Of a DNA stretch of 64,000 nucleotides, positions 1-10,251 are shown one piece after another. The notes below the pieces were generated by a model. It was not told where the DNA came from. It ran no database searches and saw nothing but the letters and a program-made list of their open reading frames with translations. The translations under genes were made by a program, and so were the position numbers. Source of the DNA: Bin5 sp965218625 (lineage in GTDB: Bacteria; Chloroflexota; Anaerolineae; Caldilineales; Caldilineaceae); assembly GCA_965218625.1 (NCBI GenBank), contig CBDCLG010000020.1, positions 744,001-808,000 of the forward strand. The letters run 5' to 3'. How positions within the stretch are numbered: the stretch's first letter is position 1; each line of letters opens with the position of its first letter.

Positions 1-254
1 AACGGGCTTTCGCCGATGGCGTGGGTCTTGAGGATCTCCAGCTGGTATTTGTTAATCGTAGTCGGCGCGATGCGGCCGGTGACGCCCTCGTCGGTCTCCA
101 CCTCCAGTATATGAGAGTACAGCGGCTCGCTCGTCGGAATTCCCGTGTGCGTGTACTGAGTCCGCCGCAACCCCGGCACCTGTATCAGCCGGTGGCGGCT
201 CTGCGTGAGCGTGGGATGCTGAAGCGTGCGCAGTTTGACGTCGGTGATCTTCAT
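1..254 (-). CDS. Enolase-superfamily (mandelate racemase-like) protein, N-terminal part
   Basis: The gene runs off the left edge, so only the first 84 codons are present. The peptide starts MKITDVKLRTLQ and contains HILEVETDEGVTGR, the usual beginning of the capping domain of mandelate racemase/muconate lactonizing enzymes (a short strand, then an 'xVETDEGxxGxG' turn). The catalytic barrel lies outside the window, so neither substrate nor activity can be judged. Two more members of the superfamily follow at 6522-7709 and 10252-11355, which suggests a sugar-acid or amino-acid-derivative catabolic locus. The ATG at 254 is the obvious start. Confidence 0.7.
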   Translation of the reverse strand, partial: MKITDVKLRTLQHPTLTQSRHRLIQVPGLRRTQYTHTGIPTSEPLYSHILEVETDEGVTGRIAPTTINKYQLEILKTHAIGESP

Positions 255-308
255 GGCCGTGCCTTATTCGATGGCTAGATGTAGTGCAAGGCTTGTGAAA
301 AAGGGGGC

Positions 309-1529
309 TTAGAAGTCCTGCTCTTCCTGCAAGGACTTTGCGGCAAAGATCGTGAGGTGCAACTCCTCGTCAAACATTTCGTATACTGGAGCCATGCCGC
401 TCAGCGCCTCGCTCTCATCCAGGATGATGCCGACTCCTTCGCCGCGACGCTCCAGGAAGTGCCGCCGGGCAACCTGCCGGCGTACATCATCCTCGACCGA
501 AACCTCCGAGAGCAGGCGGGCCAGCAGTTCATTACGGGTTGCCTGTCCGTATCGCAGTTTTTCCACGGTCAACGTATTGGACAACGCCCCTGGCGAGCTG
601 AGTTCCAATCTGTCGGCAAACATGAAAAGACGTATTTTCGATGCTGTTCTTGAATAATCTCGATGCACTACCGCATTGACCAGTGCCTCAAAGACTGCTC
701 TCATGCTGTATTGCGGTTGCTCAATTCTACCTATGTCCTTGCGTGCTGATACCTGGTTGTGTTTTGCTACAAATTTGAACGCGTCAAGAATCTGATGGTC
801 GAGTGGCCCTCGGAAATCTTGGGCGTCTATCTGGTAGTTCGCGTCTTTTCTTGTGCCGCGATAATAGACGGCCTGAATGAAGCTGTTGTAAAGGTAGTCA
901 TCAGGCCTGTCGTGACACATCAATAAACCGGCGACCGATGCGTGCACCTCACTCCCCTCTCTGACCAACAAATTCCGCATAAGCAGAAGGTCTTCAACCT
1001 CGTGATCAGCGGATTCTTCGGTGAAGAATCGTTGGTACAGGTTTCTACGAAGAGTGCTAAGGCGTGTATTGGGCACGAACTGTTCGTCAAAGGAAATAAT
1101 GCGTGCTTGGGAGCGGCTTTGCATTAAACGGGCCAATTGGTCCGGGGGCATCTCCCTCTTGCTGCTTCCCTGCCGAATGAAGTACCCGCCAGGGGAGTTG
1201 TGAACAAACAGACTGCGAGGCACCTCTATTTTCAACACATTCTTTTCGTCAAGCCAAAGTTTTTCTGTAAATACGGAGACGGGGGGTTTAACGCTATCCT
1301 GGCATATTTCTACTGCTTTCGTTTCAGCCAGGTCCAGTTCATCTATGTCCAGACCGATTATGTTTCTGTTGTCGTCCACGCCGATCAAGATCACTCCGCC
1401 TCTTGTGTTGGCAAACGCAGCTATCTCATCAGCTAAGCTGTCTCTATGAGGCAACTCCTTCTTAAATTCAAGGGTTGAGTCCTCGCCAGAGAGAATCTTT
1501 TGGAGAAGCTCTGTCAGGCTGTCATACAT
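309..1529 (-). CDS. AlbA_2/Schlafen-like putative DNA-binding ATPase-family protein
   Basis: A 406-residue protein. The N-terminal ~130 residues carry the AlbA_2 (Schlafen AAA_4-like) pattern: E-S-x-x-LEFKKELP, then IAAFANTRGGVILIGVDDNRNIIGL. A central region with FEALVNAVVHRDY resembles the ATPase-like domain of COG2865 proteins. A longer open frame exists to 1601, but the ATG at 1529 has GGAG 8 bases upstream and sits 2 bases after the stop of the preceding gene (TAG at 1534-1532), so translation is probably coupled. Base composition is lower in GC than in the metabolic genes to the right, which hints at transfer. Family known: AlbA_2 proteins occur as regulators and in defence islands. Inferred: partner of the upstream TrlF-like ATPase. 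The exact function is unknown. Confidence 0.75.
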   Translation of the reverse strand: MYDSLTELLQKILSGEDSTLEFKKELPHRDSLADEIAAFANTRGGVILIGVDDNRNIIGLDIDELDLAETKAVEICQDSVKPPVSVFTEKLWLDEKNVLKIEVPRSLFVHNSPGGYFIRQGSSKREMPPDQLARLMQSRSQARIISFDEQFVPNTRLSTLRRNLYQRFFTEESADHEVEDLLLMRNLLVREGSEVHASVAGLLMCHDRPDDYLYNSFIQAVYYRGTRKDANYQIDAQDFRGPLDHQILDAFKFVAKHNQVSARKDIGRIEQPQYSMRAVFEALVNAVVHRDYSRTASKIRLFMFADRLELSSPGALSNTLTVEKLRYGQATRNELLARLLSEVSVEDDVRRQVARRHFLERRGEGVGIILDESEALSGMAPVYEMFDEELHLTIFAAKSLQEEQDF

Positions 1530-1531
1530 CG

Positions 1532-4192
1532 CTAATTCTCCAAATGGATGCGCTTGTAACGCTGTTCGAAAGCCTGCTGGCCACCCTCCAGGATATCGCA
1601 AATCGTTTGGCGGACTTGCTTGTCCTGAATGCTGGCGGCCTGCCGCACGTGTGTTTCACCTCCTGCTACTTTGAGCGGCAACACCAATTCCGCATCGCCG
1701 TTGACTACAATGTTGGCGTTATGCGTCACAACAATTATCTGCCTCCGGCTCTTGGACTCTCGCAACTGCTGAACAATCAGTTCGTAGATCAATTCGTTGT
1801 CCAAATCGTCTTCCGGCTGATCCAACAGTAGGGGTTCTTGCCCATAAGACAAGATAAACGCCAGCAAGGCGGCTGTCTTCTGTCCGGGAGAACCTTGTTC
1901 AATTGGCCGGTTTTCGGTACCAAAGGTTATCGACAAATCGTCTCCTGGAAACCACAAGTTGAATTCGCTCATAGTCTCCTGCGGCAACGACAAAAGGTAG
2001 TCCCTGAACCGGCGATCTCTAGGTTGCTCGCTTTCATCTAGAATGCTTTCTATTCTGTTCTTGATGCTTCCAACAGACCGACCGTCGCTGCATAAGTAAA
2101 TGTCTCGCAAATGCTCAAAATCTCTGACAAAACGTCCGTCGCATTGCAAGATGAGACGTATGTCTTGCTCGATACTGTCCCATGGTTGGCCGAAAGGTTG
2201 GACACTGATGCTAACTAAATTGTTTTTCTTCAAAACACCTTCCACAAACCTTTGCCTTCTCTCTGTAAGTGCTTTCCTGTTCTTTACGATTAGATCAAAT
2301 ATCTCCAGTTTTTCCGAAGCCAACTCTCTACAAGCTGACTGATATTCGCTGATTTGTTGTAGTTCCCTATGCAAGTTTCTCTGTTGCGCTAACAATAACG
2401 GGTATTCGTCTGGTTCTACACCTTGTTGCGCAAAATGATTTCGCAACTGTTCGTACTTCTCCATGTCAGCCCTGAGTAACTGCATCCAAATCGCAACCCT
2501 TTTTTGGGCTTGCCAGTTGGCCACAACCGACTCCGCTTCCTCCGCCAAGTCGCTTAGTCTTTTGCCGATGGTCAGCCAGCTGTCGTTCGTTTCTCTTATG
2601 GCTGACAGCATGTCGGAATGCTCGTCAAAATACTGCGTATTCAGATGAACCGGAGCAATCGCATCCCGCGTCTCGGCAAGCTGGAGGTACATTTCTTGCC
2701 ACTCGTTTTCCAGCCTATCGCTTTCATTTAGCTGTTGCTGACGCGTACGATAATTCTGCAGAATTTCCTTATTCCCGCTCTCTTCTATTTGACCAATCTG
2801 CCTTGCCAACTCGTTTAACTCCCCTCGCAGCCGGTTTTCCAGACCTATCCTTTCATTCAACTCCTGAATTTTCTGATCAATCTGTTTGTACCGATTTTCC
2901 AAGTCCCTCTTTCGGGCAACAAAAGCCGCATCTTCAACGTCGGGCGCGTCATCAATGATATCAAGGAGCGCGCGTGGATTCCTGGCCAACTCAAATATTT
3001 GTTTCTGACTATAGACATACGCCGGGAAAAGCGTTCTAATCTCCCCTGGTGTTGATTCCCAGTCATCTTCTTTTCTCTCTTCCAAGGAAGGCGCATTCTC
3101 CTTGGCTGACCAGTTCAGCCGGTAACGTGCATGACCTTTACGATAGATTAAAGATATCTTGCTGTCCTCAACTAGCAAGTCATCGTTTCCTTCAGCCCGA
3201 AAGTATTTTTCCGTGTCCTCTCTCAATGCCAGTGGTATGTCATCTTTGCGCCGCAGAGCAAGGCGCATGAATTCAAGCAAAGTGGACTTACCGCTGCCAC
3301 GTCCGCCAATGATTGTGTTCAGAAAGGGGCTGAATAGGCAACGAAGTGATTCGGAACGTCCGATAAACTTCGCTTCGTCTATCTGTAGCTCTTCAATGAA
3401 AAACTCTGCATGATGGTTGGGATTGGCGGTCATATCGCGATTAACTGACGCCGTTCCATCTATCAATGCAAGCTTCAATCCCTCTATGGATGGTGGTTCA
3501 TCCATCTTTATCCAGGTAAACGTGCCAAATGTGCTCTGCCTGAAGTTATGGGTATCCGATCCCTTGACCTCTGTCCATTTGACTTTCTTATCAGTATACA
3601 ATTGGGGTTTCCGGTACGTGCTATCCAAGAGCTCCAAAGCAATAATGTTGGAATTCTTTAGCACATTACTTAGTGTTCCTCCTTCAAGCGCTCGAAACAA
3701 CCCCTTATCGCTATCTACATGGGCAGGAATAGCAAGGCCTCCTCGCTTGGAAATCTCACTAATCACCTCGGTTGCCGACTTGGTAGTCACGGCGTTGCTC
3801 TTGCCTTTCGCGCCAGTATATTCGACGGCGTCAAGCAGAATAGAGATGTCGTTCTCAGCCTTATCCTGACCCAATATCGCTAAAATATGCACGCCCCCGC
3901 TCGCAGAGATCTCCACCCCAGGAAACAGGTACAGTCGTCGGAACCAATCTGGCCTGTTCCTCTGCAATTCATCATACGTTTCCTGCAACCTGTCTATCCA
4001 TCCGCCGCTGTTGTGATCTGTTATGGCAACACAATCTATTTTCTCTTCCATAAATTTCCGCAGCCAAGTCTCAGTTTTAACCTCGTCCTTGACATGCTGT
4101 GGACATCCTTTCATAAAGTCATCTGACTCAGGTGTGTGCGTATGAAAATCAAACTTCCACCATCGGGCACCAGGGAAATCCCAGTTACTCAT
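1532..4192 (-). CDS. TrlF-like protein: PHP phosphoesterase domain plus SMC-like ATPase
   Basis: An 886-residue protein with two modules. Residues ~13-260 form a PHP metal-dependent phosphoesterase: HTHT at 17-20 and ITDHN at 57-61 are metal-binding motifs. Residues ~285-886 form an ABC/SMC-type ATPase: Walker A GGRGSGKST near 297, a long hydrophilic Gln/Glu-rich coiled coil (~430-640), then a Walker B-like segment LLLDQPEDDLDNE near 790 and VVTHNANI. This order matches the TrlF family of AAA-like ATPases. ATG at 4192 follows GAGGAG 8 bases upstream. The protein is the first gene of a two-gene unit with the AlbA_2 protein. By analogy with other nuclease/ATPase cassettes an antiviral role is plausible, but this is inference. 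Codon use is more AT-rich than in neighbouring metabolic genes. Confidence 0.8.
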   Translation of the reverse strand: MSNWDFPGARWWKFDFHTHTPESDDFMKGCPQHVKDEVKTETWLRKFMEEKIDCVAITDHNSGGWIDRLQETYDELQRNRPDWFRRLYLFPGVEISASGGVHILAILGQDKAENDISILLDAVEYTGAKGKSNAVTTKSATEVISEISKRGGLAIPAHVDSDKGLFRALEGGTLSNVLKNSNIIALELLDSTYRKPQLYTDKKVKWTEVKGSDTHNFRQSTFGTFTWIKMDEPPSIEGLKLALIDGTASVNRDMTANPNHHAEFFIEELQIDEAKFIGRSESLRCLFSPFLNTIIGGRGSGKSTLLEFMRLALRRKDDIPLALREDTEKYFRAEGNDDLLVEDSKISLIYRKGHARYRLNWSAKENAPSLEERKEDDWESTPGEIRTLFPAYVYSQKQIFELARNPRALLDIIDDAPDVEDAAFVARKRDLENRYKQIDQKIQELNERIGLENRLRGELNELARQIGQIEESGNKEILQNYRTRQQQLNESDRLENEWQEMYLQLAETRDAIAPVHLNTQYFDEHSDMLSAIRETNDSWLTIGKRLSDLAEEAESVVANWQAQKRVAIWMQLLRADMEKYEQLRNHFAQQGVEPDEYPLLLAQQRNLHRELQQISEYQSACRELASEKLEIFDLIVKNRKALTERRQRFVEGVLKKNNLVSISVQPFGQPWDSIEQDIRLILQCDGRFVRDFEHLRDIYLCSDGRSVGSIKNRIESILDESEQPRDRRFRDYLLSLPQETMSEFNLWFPGDDLSITFGTENRPIEQGSPGQKTAALLAFILSYGQEPLLLDQPEDDLDNELIYELIVQQLRESKSRRQIIVVTHNANIVVNGDAELVLPLKVAGGETHVRQAASIQDKQVRQTICDILEGGQQAFEQRYKRIHLEN

Positions 4193-4311
4193 GTTTCATG
4201 CTCCTCAAACAAGCCCTGCCACCAGAGGGTAAACATGCCGCGAGGTACGACTTCCAGTCTCTGTCATATCAACTGAGCTATCTTGGAAAGGCTTTCAGTG
4301 AAGCCAACTTT

Positions 4312-4340
4312 AGTGTAGCGCACATGTACTACGTGGTAAA
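4312..4340 (-). promoter_or_regulatory. Putative sigma-70 promoter of the TrlF cassette
   Basis: On the minus strand a -35-like TTTACC (4340-4335) and a -10-like TACACT (4317-4312) are separated by exactly 17 bases, about 120 bases before the TrlF start. The -35 is a weak match. The only other element in the 173-base gap is the end of the MFS gene. Confidence 0.35.
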
Positions 4341-4365
4341 AACAGGTATAACATTCCAACACCCC

Positions 4366-5636
4366 TCACACCGCCTGCCGGCTCCCCCGCACCACCCAAG
4401 CCGTCCACAGCATCATCGGCACTACGCTCAGTGCTGCCATCGCCCAGATGATTGACGAGACGCTCAGGCTCGTGTCCAGCGCGGCGCCGATCACGCTCGA
4501 CGAAAGCGCACTGCCCAGGTAGAAAAACATATAGTCGCTGGCAAAGACACGGCCGCGCACCTCGTCGGGCGCCATCTGCAGCAGAAGTTGTGTCGAAAAG
4601 ACCCAGATGACCCCGCTGCCGAGCGCACGCACCAGCGAACCCAGCAGGACCGTCGGTAGGCTGAACAGAGGCGCTGTGATCGCAACGCCGACGATTGCGA
4701 CCACATAGGCGATTGCAATCGCCTTTTTCAACGACGCGGGATCGTCGCCGGTGAACCGGCGGGCCAAAATCGGGCCGATGCCCGAGCCGACACCGGTCAA
4801 GGCGAACATCATCCCCATGCTGATGCCGCCGCCTTCGCCGATCGTGAAGAACCGCTGGGCGATTGCCACCTGGATGACTTGAAACGCAGTAGCCAGGAAA
4901 AGCGCCAGCATCGCCTTCTGCAGGGCGGCTACCAGGATGTCCCGATTTGCGCCCAGGAAAGCGCAGGCCGTAGAGATACTCGCGTACGGCCGCGCCCACC
5001 GTCCGTTCACCTCATTTCGGAGGCCGGCCTCTTTGGTATGCGAATCTGGGCGAGCAGCGCCGCCGAGAGCAGGAATGTGAAGGCGTCGAGCACAAACGCG
5101 GGGTACATACCGAACGTGCCGGAAAACAGCCCGCCCAGCGCCGCGCCCAGGGCCAGCATCACCGACCAGGTGGCAGAACTGACCGCGTTCGCCGCGCCCA
5201 GCTGTTCCGGCCCGGCCACGTCGGGCAGAATGGAGGTATGCGCCGGGTCGAAAAATCCGCTCAGCGCCATCTGCAGCGCAATTAGCGCATACAGCAGCCA
5301 GATATCACCGGCATCGCGCACGAACAGGAAACAGAGGACCGAGGCCGCACGCAGCAGGTCAGCCGTGATCAGGATCCGCTTGCGGCTGTAGCGGTCAGCC
5401 ACAACGCCGGCAATGGGGTTAACCACAAACGGCGCCAGCATCCGTACTACGAAGACGGAGCCGACCGCCAGCCCCGACTGGGTTAGCAGCCCAACCAGCG
5501 AAGCCGACGCCACCAGGTTGAACCAGTCGCCCAACAGACTGACGATCTGCCCAAACCAGAGAAACCGGTAGTTGCGGTTTTCCTTTAGAAGAGCGCCGTA
5601 GCCGAACGCCGGTTGCGCGACAGATCTGCGGGTCAT
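4366..5636 (-). pseudogene. MFS exporter (MFS_3/EntS-like), interrupted by frameshifts
   Basis: Two open segments of 209 and 214 codons together give a complete ~420-residue, 12-helix transporter. The first half (5636-5007) contains the family pattern YRFLWFGQIVSLLGDWFN, the MFS A-motif-like GVVADRYSRKR and FDPAHTSILPD. It ends at TGA 5009-5007. The second half (from GTG 5010) contains ANRDILVAALQKA and APDEVRGRVFA. Between them the third frame encodes VREYLYGLRF, the segment expected at the junction. Restoring the family sequence therefore needs two single-base shifts within about 65 bases. Either the gene is inactivated or the assembly has errors; two separately translated halves overlapping by 4 bases is less likely. 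Substrate unknown; relatives export small molecules or drugs. Confidence 0.7.
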
Positions 5637-5706
5637 CTGGTTGGTGGCCGGTTGACAGTGTTCGACCGGGGGCGCCTGCTATTTTGGGACCACATGCCGC
5701 GCTCCG

Positions 5707-6489
5707 CTACTTTCCCATCTTTCTAAGCGCTTGCAGACAGCGCTCGACCGCATCCAGCGGCGTGTAGGCGTCGTTCTCGTACTCAACGATGTACCATTCG
5801 GTGCTGCCGACCGTTTCGCAAGCGTTGAAGACCGCGGCCCAGTCGGTGTCGTCTTCGCCGATCACCGGGTCGAAGGCCGGGTGCGGATAGTCGTGTCCCT
5901 GGCCGTCGAGCAGGCCCTTCATCATCGGTTTCACGTGGACCGTCACCGCCCTGCCGGGGTATTTGTGTATGGTCTCTACAGGATGCCCGCCGCCGAAGAT
6001 GGCGTTGCCGGTATCGAACTGCATGATGACCGACGCGTCTGTGTTGCCAAAGTAGGTGTCCCAGGGACTCTCGCCGTCCAGGGGCGTGAACTCGTGCCAG
6101 TGGTTGTGATAGCCGGTCCGCATCCCTTCCGGGGCCAGGCGCGCGGCAAGACGGTTGGTGAAGGCGGCCAGTTTGAGCCAGTCGTCGCGGCTCTGCCGCA
6201 GCTCCTCGGGGATACCGGGGATGATCAGCTTGTCATTGCCCAGCGCATGGTGGAAAGCGATCGTTTCGTCCAGCGCGTCATCCTGCACCAGGTCGAATGG
6301 CACATGCCAACCGCAGCACGCCAGGCCGAGCGCGTCCAGCTGGGCCTTGTACGCCGTGGCCGTGTGTTGGGGCGCGCCTGCGAACTCGACCCCGTTATAG
6401 CCCATCTGCGCCACCGCGGCCAGCGTGCCGGGCATTTCCGCATCCAAGTCGTGGCGCACCGAGTAAAGTTGCAGGCCAATCGAAGGCAT
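5707..6489 (-). CDS. Sugar phosphate isomerase/epimerase (xylose isomerase-like TIM barrel)
   Basis: A 260-residue AP-endonuclease-2-type TIM barrel: IGLQLYSVRHDLDAEMPGTLAAVAQMGYNGVEFAG at the N-terminus is typical of the IolE/sugar isomerase group. Metal-ligand-type residues are visible in GYHNHWHEF, FDTGN and VHVKP, and the C-terminus has EYEND. ATG at 6489 is preferred over longer upstream extensions because homology starts there and an AAAAGGGG stretch precedes it. It follows the enolase-superfamily gene (6522-7709) by 32 bases on the same strand, so the two are probably co-transcribed in carbohydrate or sugar-acid breakdown. Exact substrate unknown. Confidence 0.85.
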   Translation of the reverse strand: MPSIGLQLYSVRHDLDAEMPGTLAAVAQMGYNGVEFAGAPQHTATAYKAQLDALGLACCGWHVPFDLVQDDALDETIAFHHALGNDKLIIPGIPEELRQSRDDWLKLAAFTNRLAARLAPEGMRTGYHNHWHEFTPLDGESPWDTYFGNTDASVIMQFDTGNAIFGGGHPVETIHKYPGRAVTVHVKPMMKGLLDGQGHDYPHPAFDPVIGEDDTDWAAVFNACETVGSTEWYIVEYENDAYTPLDAVERCLQALRKMGK

Positions 6490-6521
6490 AAAGAACGACC
6501 CCTTTTGAGAGTAAGTATTGG

Positions 6522-7709
6522 CTAAGTGTCTCTTGTCTCTTGTATTTCCACGCTCAGCCGGCGCACAGCGGCCTCGTCGACTTCCACGCCCAGGCCGGGG
6601 CCGGTGGGCACGTCGAGGAAGCCGCCGACCTGGTCGAACGGTTCGGCGATGCCCTCGCGAATCGGGCTGGGCGTGCGGTCGAACTCCATTACCGGCTCCT
6701 GTTGATAGGGACGCGGCGCGTACGCGGGCGGACATGCCGGCACCGCGGAGGCCACGTGCAGGGTGGCCGCAGTCATCACCGGCGATCCCCACACGTGCGG
6801 ATTGCACAGAATGCCGAAGGCGTTGGCCATCGAGGCCACGCGGTGCATCTCGGTGATGCCGCCCACGTTGATCACATCCGGCTGCACGATGTCGACCGCC
6901 CGCCTGCCGATATAGTCCTTGAAGGCATAGCGCGTGCGCAGGTTCTCTCCGCCTGCAATCGCCATCGGCAGCGCGCCCTTCACCTGCAGATAGCCCTCTA
7001 CATCTTTGGCATTGACCGGCTCTTCAAACCAGTAGATGTCGAGGTCAGCGAGCTCGCGGCCAATGCGGATTGCAGTCGTCGCGTTGTAGGCCTGGTTGGC
7101 ATCCACCATGAGGAAGATATCGGGGCCGATCGCCTCACGAATGGCGGCCACACGGCGCACATCCTGTGCCAGGGCAAGCCTGCCGACCTTTGTCTTCATG
7201 CCGGCGAAGCCCCGCTCCACGTACGTGCGGGCCTCGTCCAAAAGCTGCTGCGGGAACGGGCTGCCGACAGATGCCGCCGCGATTCCCTCCTCCAAATAGT
7301 AGAGGCCGGTTGCGTAGACGGCGACGCGCTCGCGCACGCGACCGCCCAGAAGCGCGGAGACCGGCAGCCCGCTTGCTTTGCCGGCGATGTCCCACAGGGC
7401 CGTGTCGACCGCGCTCATGGCGTTGCCTCCGATGCCCATAGCGTCATTGTTATTGTAGAGGGTCTGGTACATCTTCTGCCACAGCCCGTTGCGCTGCATC
7501 GGGTCTGTACCCAGCAAGAGGGGCGCGAATCCCTCGTGGATCTGGCGCGCCGCCGGGCCGCGAATCCCCTCGCCCCAGCCGACAACGCCATCATCGGTCG
7601 TCACTTTGACCAGTCCTACATTGCGGCTCTCGGTCCAGCCCTGGGACCAACCGAAGCCTGGTTCGAACGGCGTTTCGAGGAGGAATGTCTCAATTGAGGA
7701 GATAAACAT
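6522..7709 (-). CDS. Mandelate racemase/muconate lactonizing enzyme family dehydratase
   Basis: A complete 395-residue enolase-superfamily enzyme. The capping domain (1-125) has DDGVVGWGEG. The barrel shows the KxK acid/base motif MKTKVG near 171-176, the metal ligands in LMVDANQ (~201), WFEEP (~229) and AGGENLR (~252), and the second base histidine in NPHVWGS (~305). This KxK plus His arrangement is that of the mandelate racemase subgroup, which covers sugar-acid dehydratases and racemases. It precedes the sugar isomerase gene on the same strand. Predicted cytosolic, Mg2+-dependent. The sequence alone does not say which acid sugar is used. Confidence 0.88.
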   Translation of the reverse strand: MFISSIETFLLETPFEPGFGWSQGWTESRNVGLVKVTTDDGVVGWGEGIRGPAARQIHEGFAPLLLGTDPMQRNGLWQKMYQTLYNNNDAMGIGGNAMSAVDTALWDIAGKASGLPVSALLGGRVRERVAVYATGLYYLEEGIAAASVGSPFPQQLLDEARTYVERGFAGMKTKVGRLALAQDVRRVAAIREAIGPDIFLMVDANQAYNATTAIRIGRELADLDIYWFEEPVNAKDVEGYLQVKGALPMAIAGGENLRTRYAFKDYIGRRAVDIVQPDVINVGGITEMHRVASMANAFGILCNPHVWGSPVMTAATLHVASAVPACPPAYAPRPYQQEPVMEFDRTPSPIREGIAEPFDQVGGFLDVPTGPGLGVEVDEAAVRRLSVEIQETRDT

Positions 7710-7912
7710 GTGCGGTGCTCCTTATTTTTGGTGCATCAACAAGAAAATGCTTCAGAATTCGGTTAAACGACGACAGGAGACCCCGATGGAATTGGGCCTG
7801 GCAGACAAGACAGAACGCTGAATGCCCCGGATACGGTAACGGAAGAAACGAGATCTCAATGGAACGAATCAGTCAACACCTACGCGCCTGGCGGCTGGGC
7901 GGCTGCAAAGTC

Positions 7913-9959
7913 TTAGCCGCTGGCAAAATCGAGTTGTATCGCCTGCCCGCCATAAGCGACGACCATCTGTGTTGCCGGCCAGCAGTCGGTCACGCAGTGT
8001 GGGCCTTCATAGTGATTTGGCTGATGAAGCGGCAGTTCCTCCCCATTGACGCAGAGAGCGCTGTTCCAATCGAATGTGACCATCTTGCCGCCGAGAGGCC
8101 GGTAGGATACGGCAAGGCCATCGCAGTCGAAACGGGCAGCCAGCACCCACTTGCGGAAATCAGCGAACGACCCGTGATCGGCTCTATTGCCCATTTGGCA
8201 CAACCAGGCCGTCTCGCGACCGGCGGCGCGCAATTCACGGAACGCCGCCGAACCGTCCTGTTTCAACGCCATCGGCCTCGAACACCCCAGCGCGACATAG
8301 GCGTCGCCCTTGGCGGCAAGGGCCCACTGTTGGCCCACCTGATGTTCTTCAAATGCAGTGGTCGGGAAATAGACGCACGTGTATCCTGACTCATCATCCA
8401 CGGGAAGCGAGTGAAGCGTGATCAGCAGATCGCGGTGCTGGGCCACGCGCGGAAGGTACCCGCTGGGACCGTTGTCGAACAGGATCGCTTCGGTGCCCAG
8501 TGACGCTTGCCAACTATGCCCGCCCCAACCGTGCTCGCCAGGCCGAAAATCCTGTGCGCTGGCCAGGAGGTAGTCCGACGTCTTGTAAATCCCCTTGTGC
8601 AGCGTGTGGCAAGTGGCGCCCTCTGTCTCGCTGCTGTCATCTCCACTCATCTCTCCCGCGGCGTGCCGCTCCGTGGCCCACATGCCGTCAGGCCGGTCTA
8701 GTGCCAAGTCTGTGATCAGTGACGGCTGCTGATAGCCCTGGCAACAGGCGAGGCTGACCGGGCCGGCCATATGCCAGTTCCAGGCGCCGATACCCCACAG
8801 CAGGCGCGCAAAGCCGGCCAGCGGCGACGCGTAACCGCTACGGGCGGGGGCCTCGCTGCCAATGGCATCCGTTCGGCTCAGGTCAATCTGGCTGGCGCCG
8901 TAAACGCCCTGGAATGAGTTTAACGCCATTGTCACGAGCGTCTTGTCCATAACGACACCCGCCAGATTCCAAAGCGGCTCCGAATCGGCAAGGTCGATCA
9001 GGTAAGACAGAGCAGTCAAGAGGCTCGCAAGGCTATGGACCGATGTGTCGGGGAACCCGTTTGTCGCTGCGTGCTGCAACCAGCGGGCAACGGTCGCTTC
9101 GCCGCGCTCGCAGTGCCACTGCCCGGTCCGATTGCTGGATGGGAACGCCCGCTCAGCAAAGCGCTGCCCGGCCAGCAGTTCAGCGGTGGCCAGCATCAGC
9201 CGCTCGGTCTCGCTGAGTTTCCTGCCTGCCTTCTGCGCATAGTCCGCTTCGTCAAACGGAAGACCGACAATGCAGTCATCGAGCGGTTCTCGGAATTCGG
9301 AGGGAAACGCCTCGTGCTCACTGTAGCGGTAAACCATGCCCAGCAGCCCGAGCAGGCGGGCAAAATGATAATCGCCATAGCCTTCAACCGCGGCAGTTGC
9401 GGCATGGATACGACGAGAGCTGATGCGGTCCCACCAGCCCAGCGTCATCTTGGAAATTTCGGAGAACAGACCGTCGTCAAGGGCAATGGCGTGGCGCAGC
9501 AACTCGATCTGACGCTCTACGTACGGTGCCGTACGGCGCAGTCCGGTAGTCCGAACGCACGACCGAGAGCGATATTTTGCGCTCGAAGCGAAGGCCCCTG
9601 ACATAATATTCGCTTGCGGACGGCATCAGGATCAGGTCATACTCCCCGTCGGGGAGCGAAAGAGGCTGCGCCAGCACGCGATCTCCGCTATCGCCCTGCT
9701 TGCCTTCACTCTCGGCGTATATGCGACCGTTTGACCGTTGCAGACGGACGTTGAAATCGGTCGGCGCCACCAACTTGCGCGGCCACCGCAACACGATGCT
9801 GTCCTTGTGTGCGTAGACCTCCTTTTCCAAATAGAGTTGCCCAAAGAAGGATGCGAATAGCTGGATGCGGGAATTCAATTGCGCCAACCTCTCGGATTCT
9901 GTGGAGGCATCGGAATCAGAGCTAACGATTGATACGAAAGTGTTATTTATCCTTGTCAT
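7913..9959 (-). pseudogene. Large uncharacterised protein, interrupted by one frameshift
   Basis: Two overlapping open segments make one ~680-residue protein. The upstream part (9959-~9535) has a beta-rich pattern ending YYVRGLRFERKISLSVVRSDYRTAPY. The downstream part (~9545-7913) continues as TAPYVERQIELLRHAIALDD. The stop of the first segment is at 9477, and the two read smoothly if one frame change is placed around 9530-9545, beside a near-duplicated CCGTACG. The downstream part is helix-rich then beta-rich (GWGGHSWQASLGTEAILFDNGPSGYLP). That layout recalls polysaccharide lyase/heparinase-like alpha/alpha-toroid proteins, but no diagnostic motif was recognised, so no function is claimed. 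The start is ATG 9959; a TTG at 9968 is an alternative. It may be a sequencing error rather than a true pseudogene. Confidence 0.55.
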
Positions 9960-10151
9960 GACTGGCAAGAGAACTCCGTTCTCAGGGCTGCACGAATGCC
10001 GCCGCTATTGGTTGGGGCGTTCGACCGGGCCGAACTGTAGCAAGCAACGCGAGTCGTCGCGCCTCCCCCTGAATGTGACTCTGCTCACACAAGGCAAGCC
10101 GATCCCTGCACGGATTTTGACAAGGGGCTGAAAACAACTGTTGAGGGCGTA

Positions 10152-10196
10152 GTATACGCTTTCCCGGAGGCGCTGCACAAATCAAAGTGCGTATAC
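10152..10196. promoter_or_regulatory. Inverted repeat GTATACGC ... GCGTATAC upstream of the 9959 gene
   Basis: A perfect 8-base inverted repeat (10152-10159 and 10189-10196) with a 29-base spacer lies in the ~290-base gap between the stop of the 10252 gene and the start of the 9959 gene, both on the minus strand. It could be a binding site for a dimeric regulator. The arm spacing is too wide for a simple terminator hairpin. No clear promoter was seen in this gap. Confidence 0.25.
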
Positions 10197-10251
10197 GTAA
10201 ACGACGGTCGGGCGGCGATTGCTCGCCACGTGGGGCGTGTGTTTTCGGGCT

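Noticed and set aside
5007..5010. Selenocysteine at the TGA ending the first half of the MFS gene
   Set aside because: The downstream frame is different, so reading through TGA does not restore the transporter; frame changes do.
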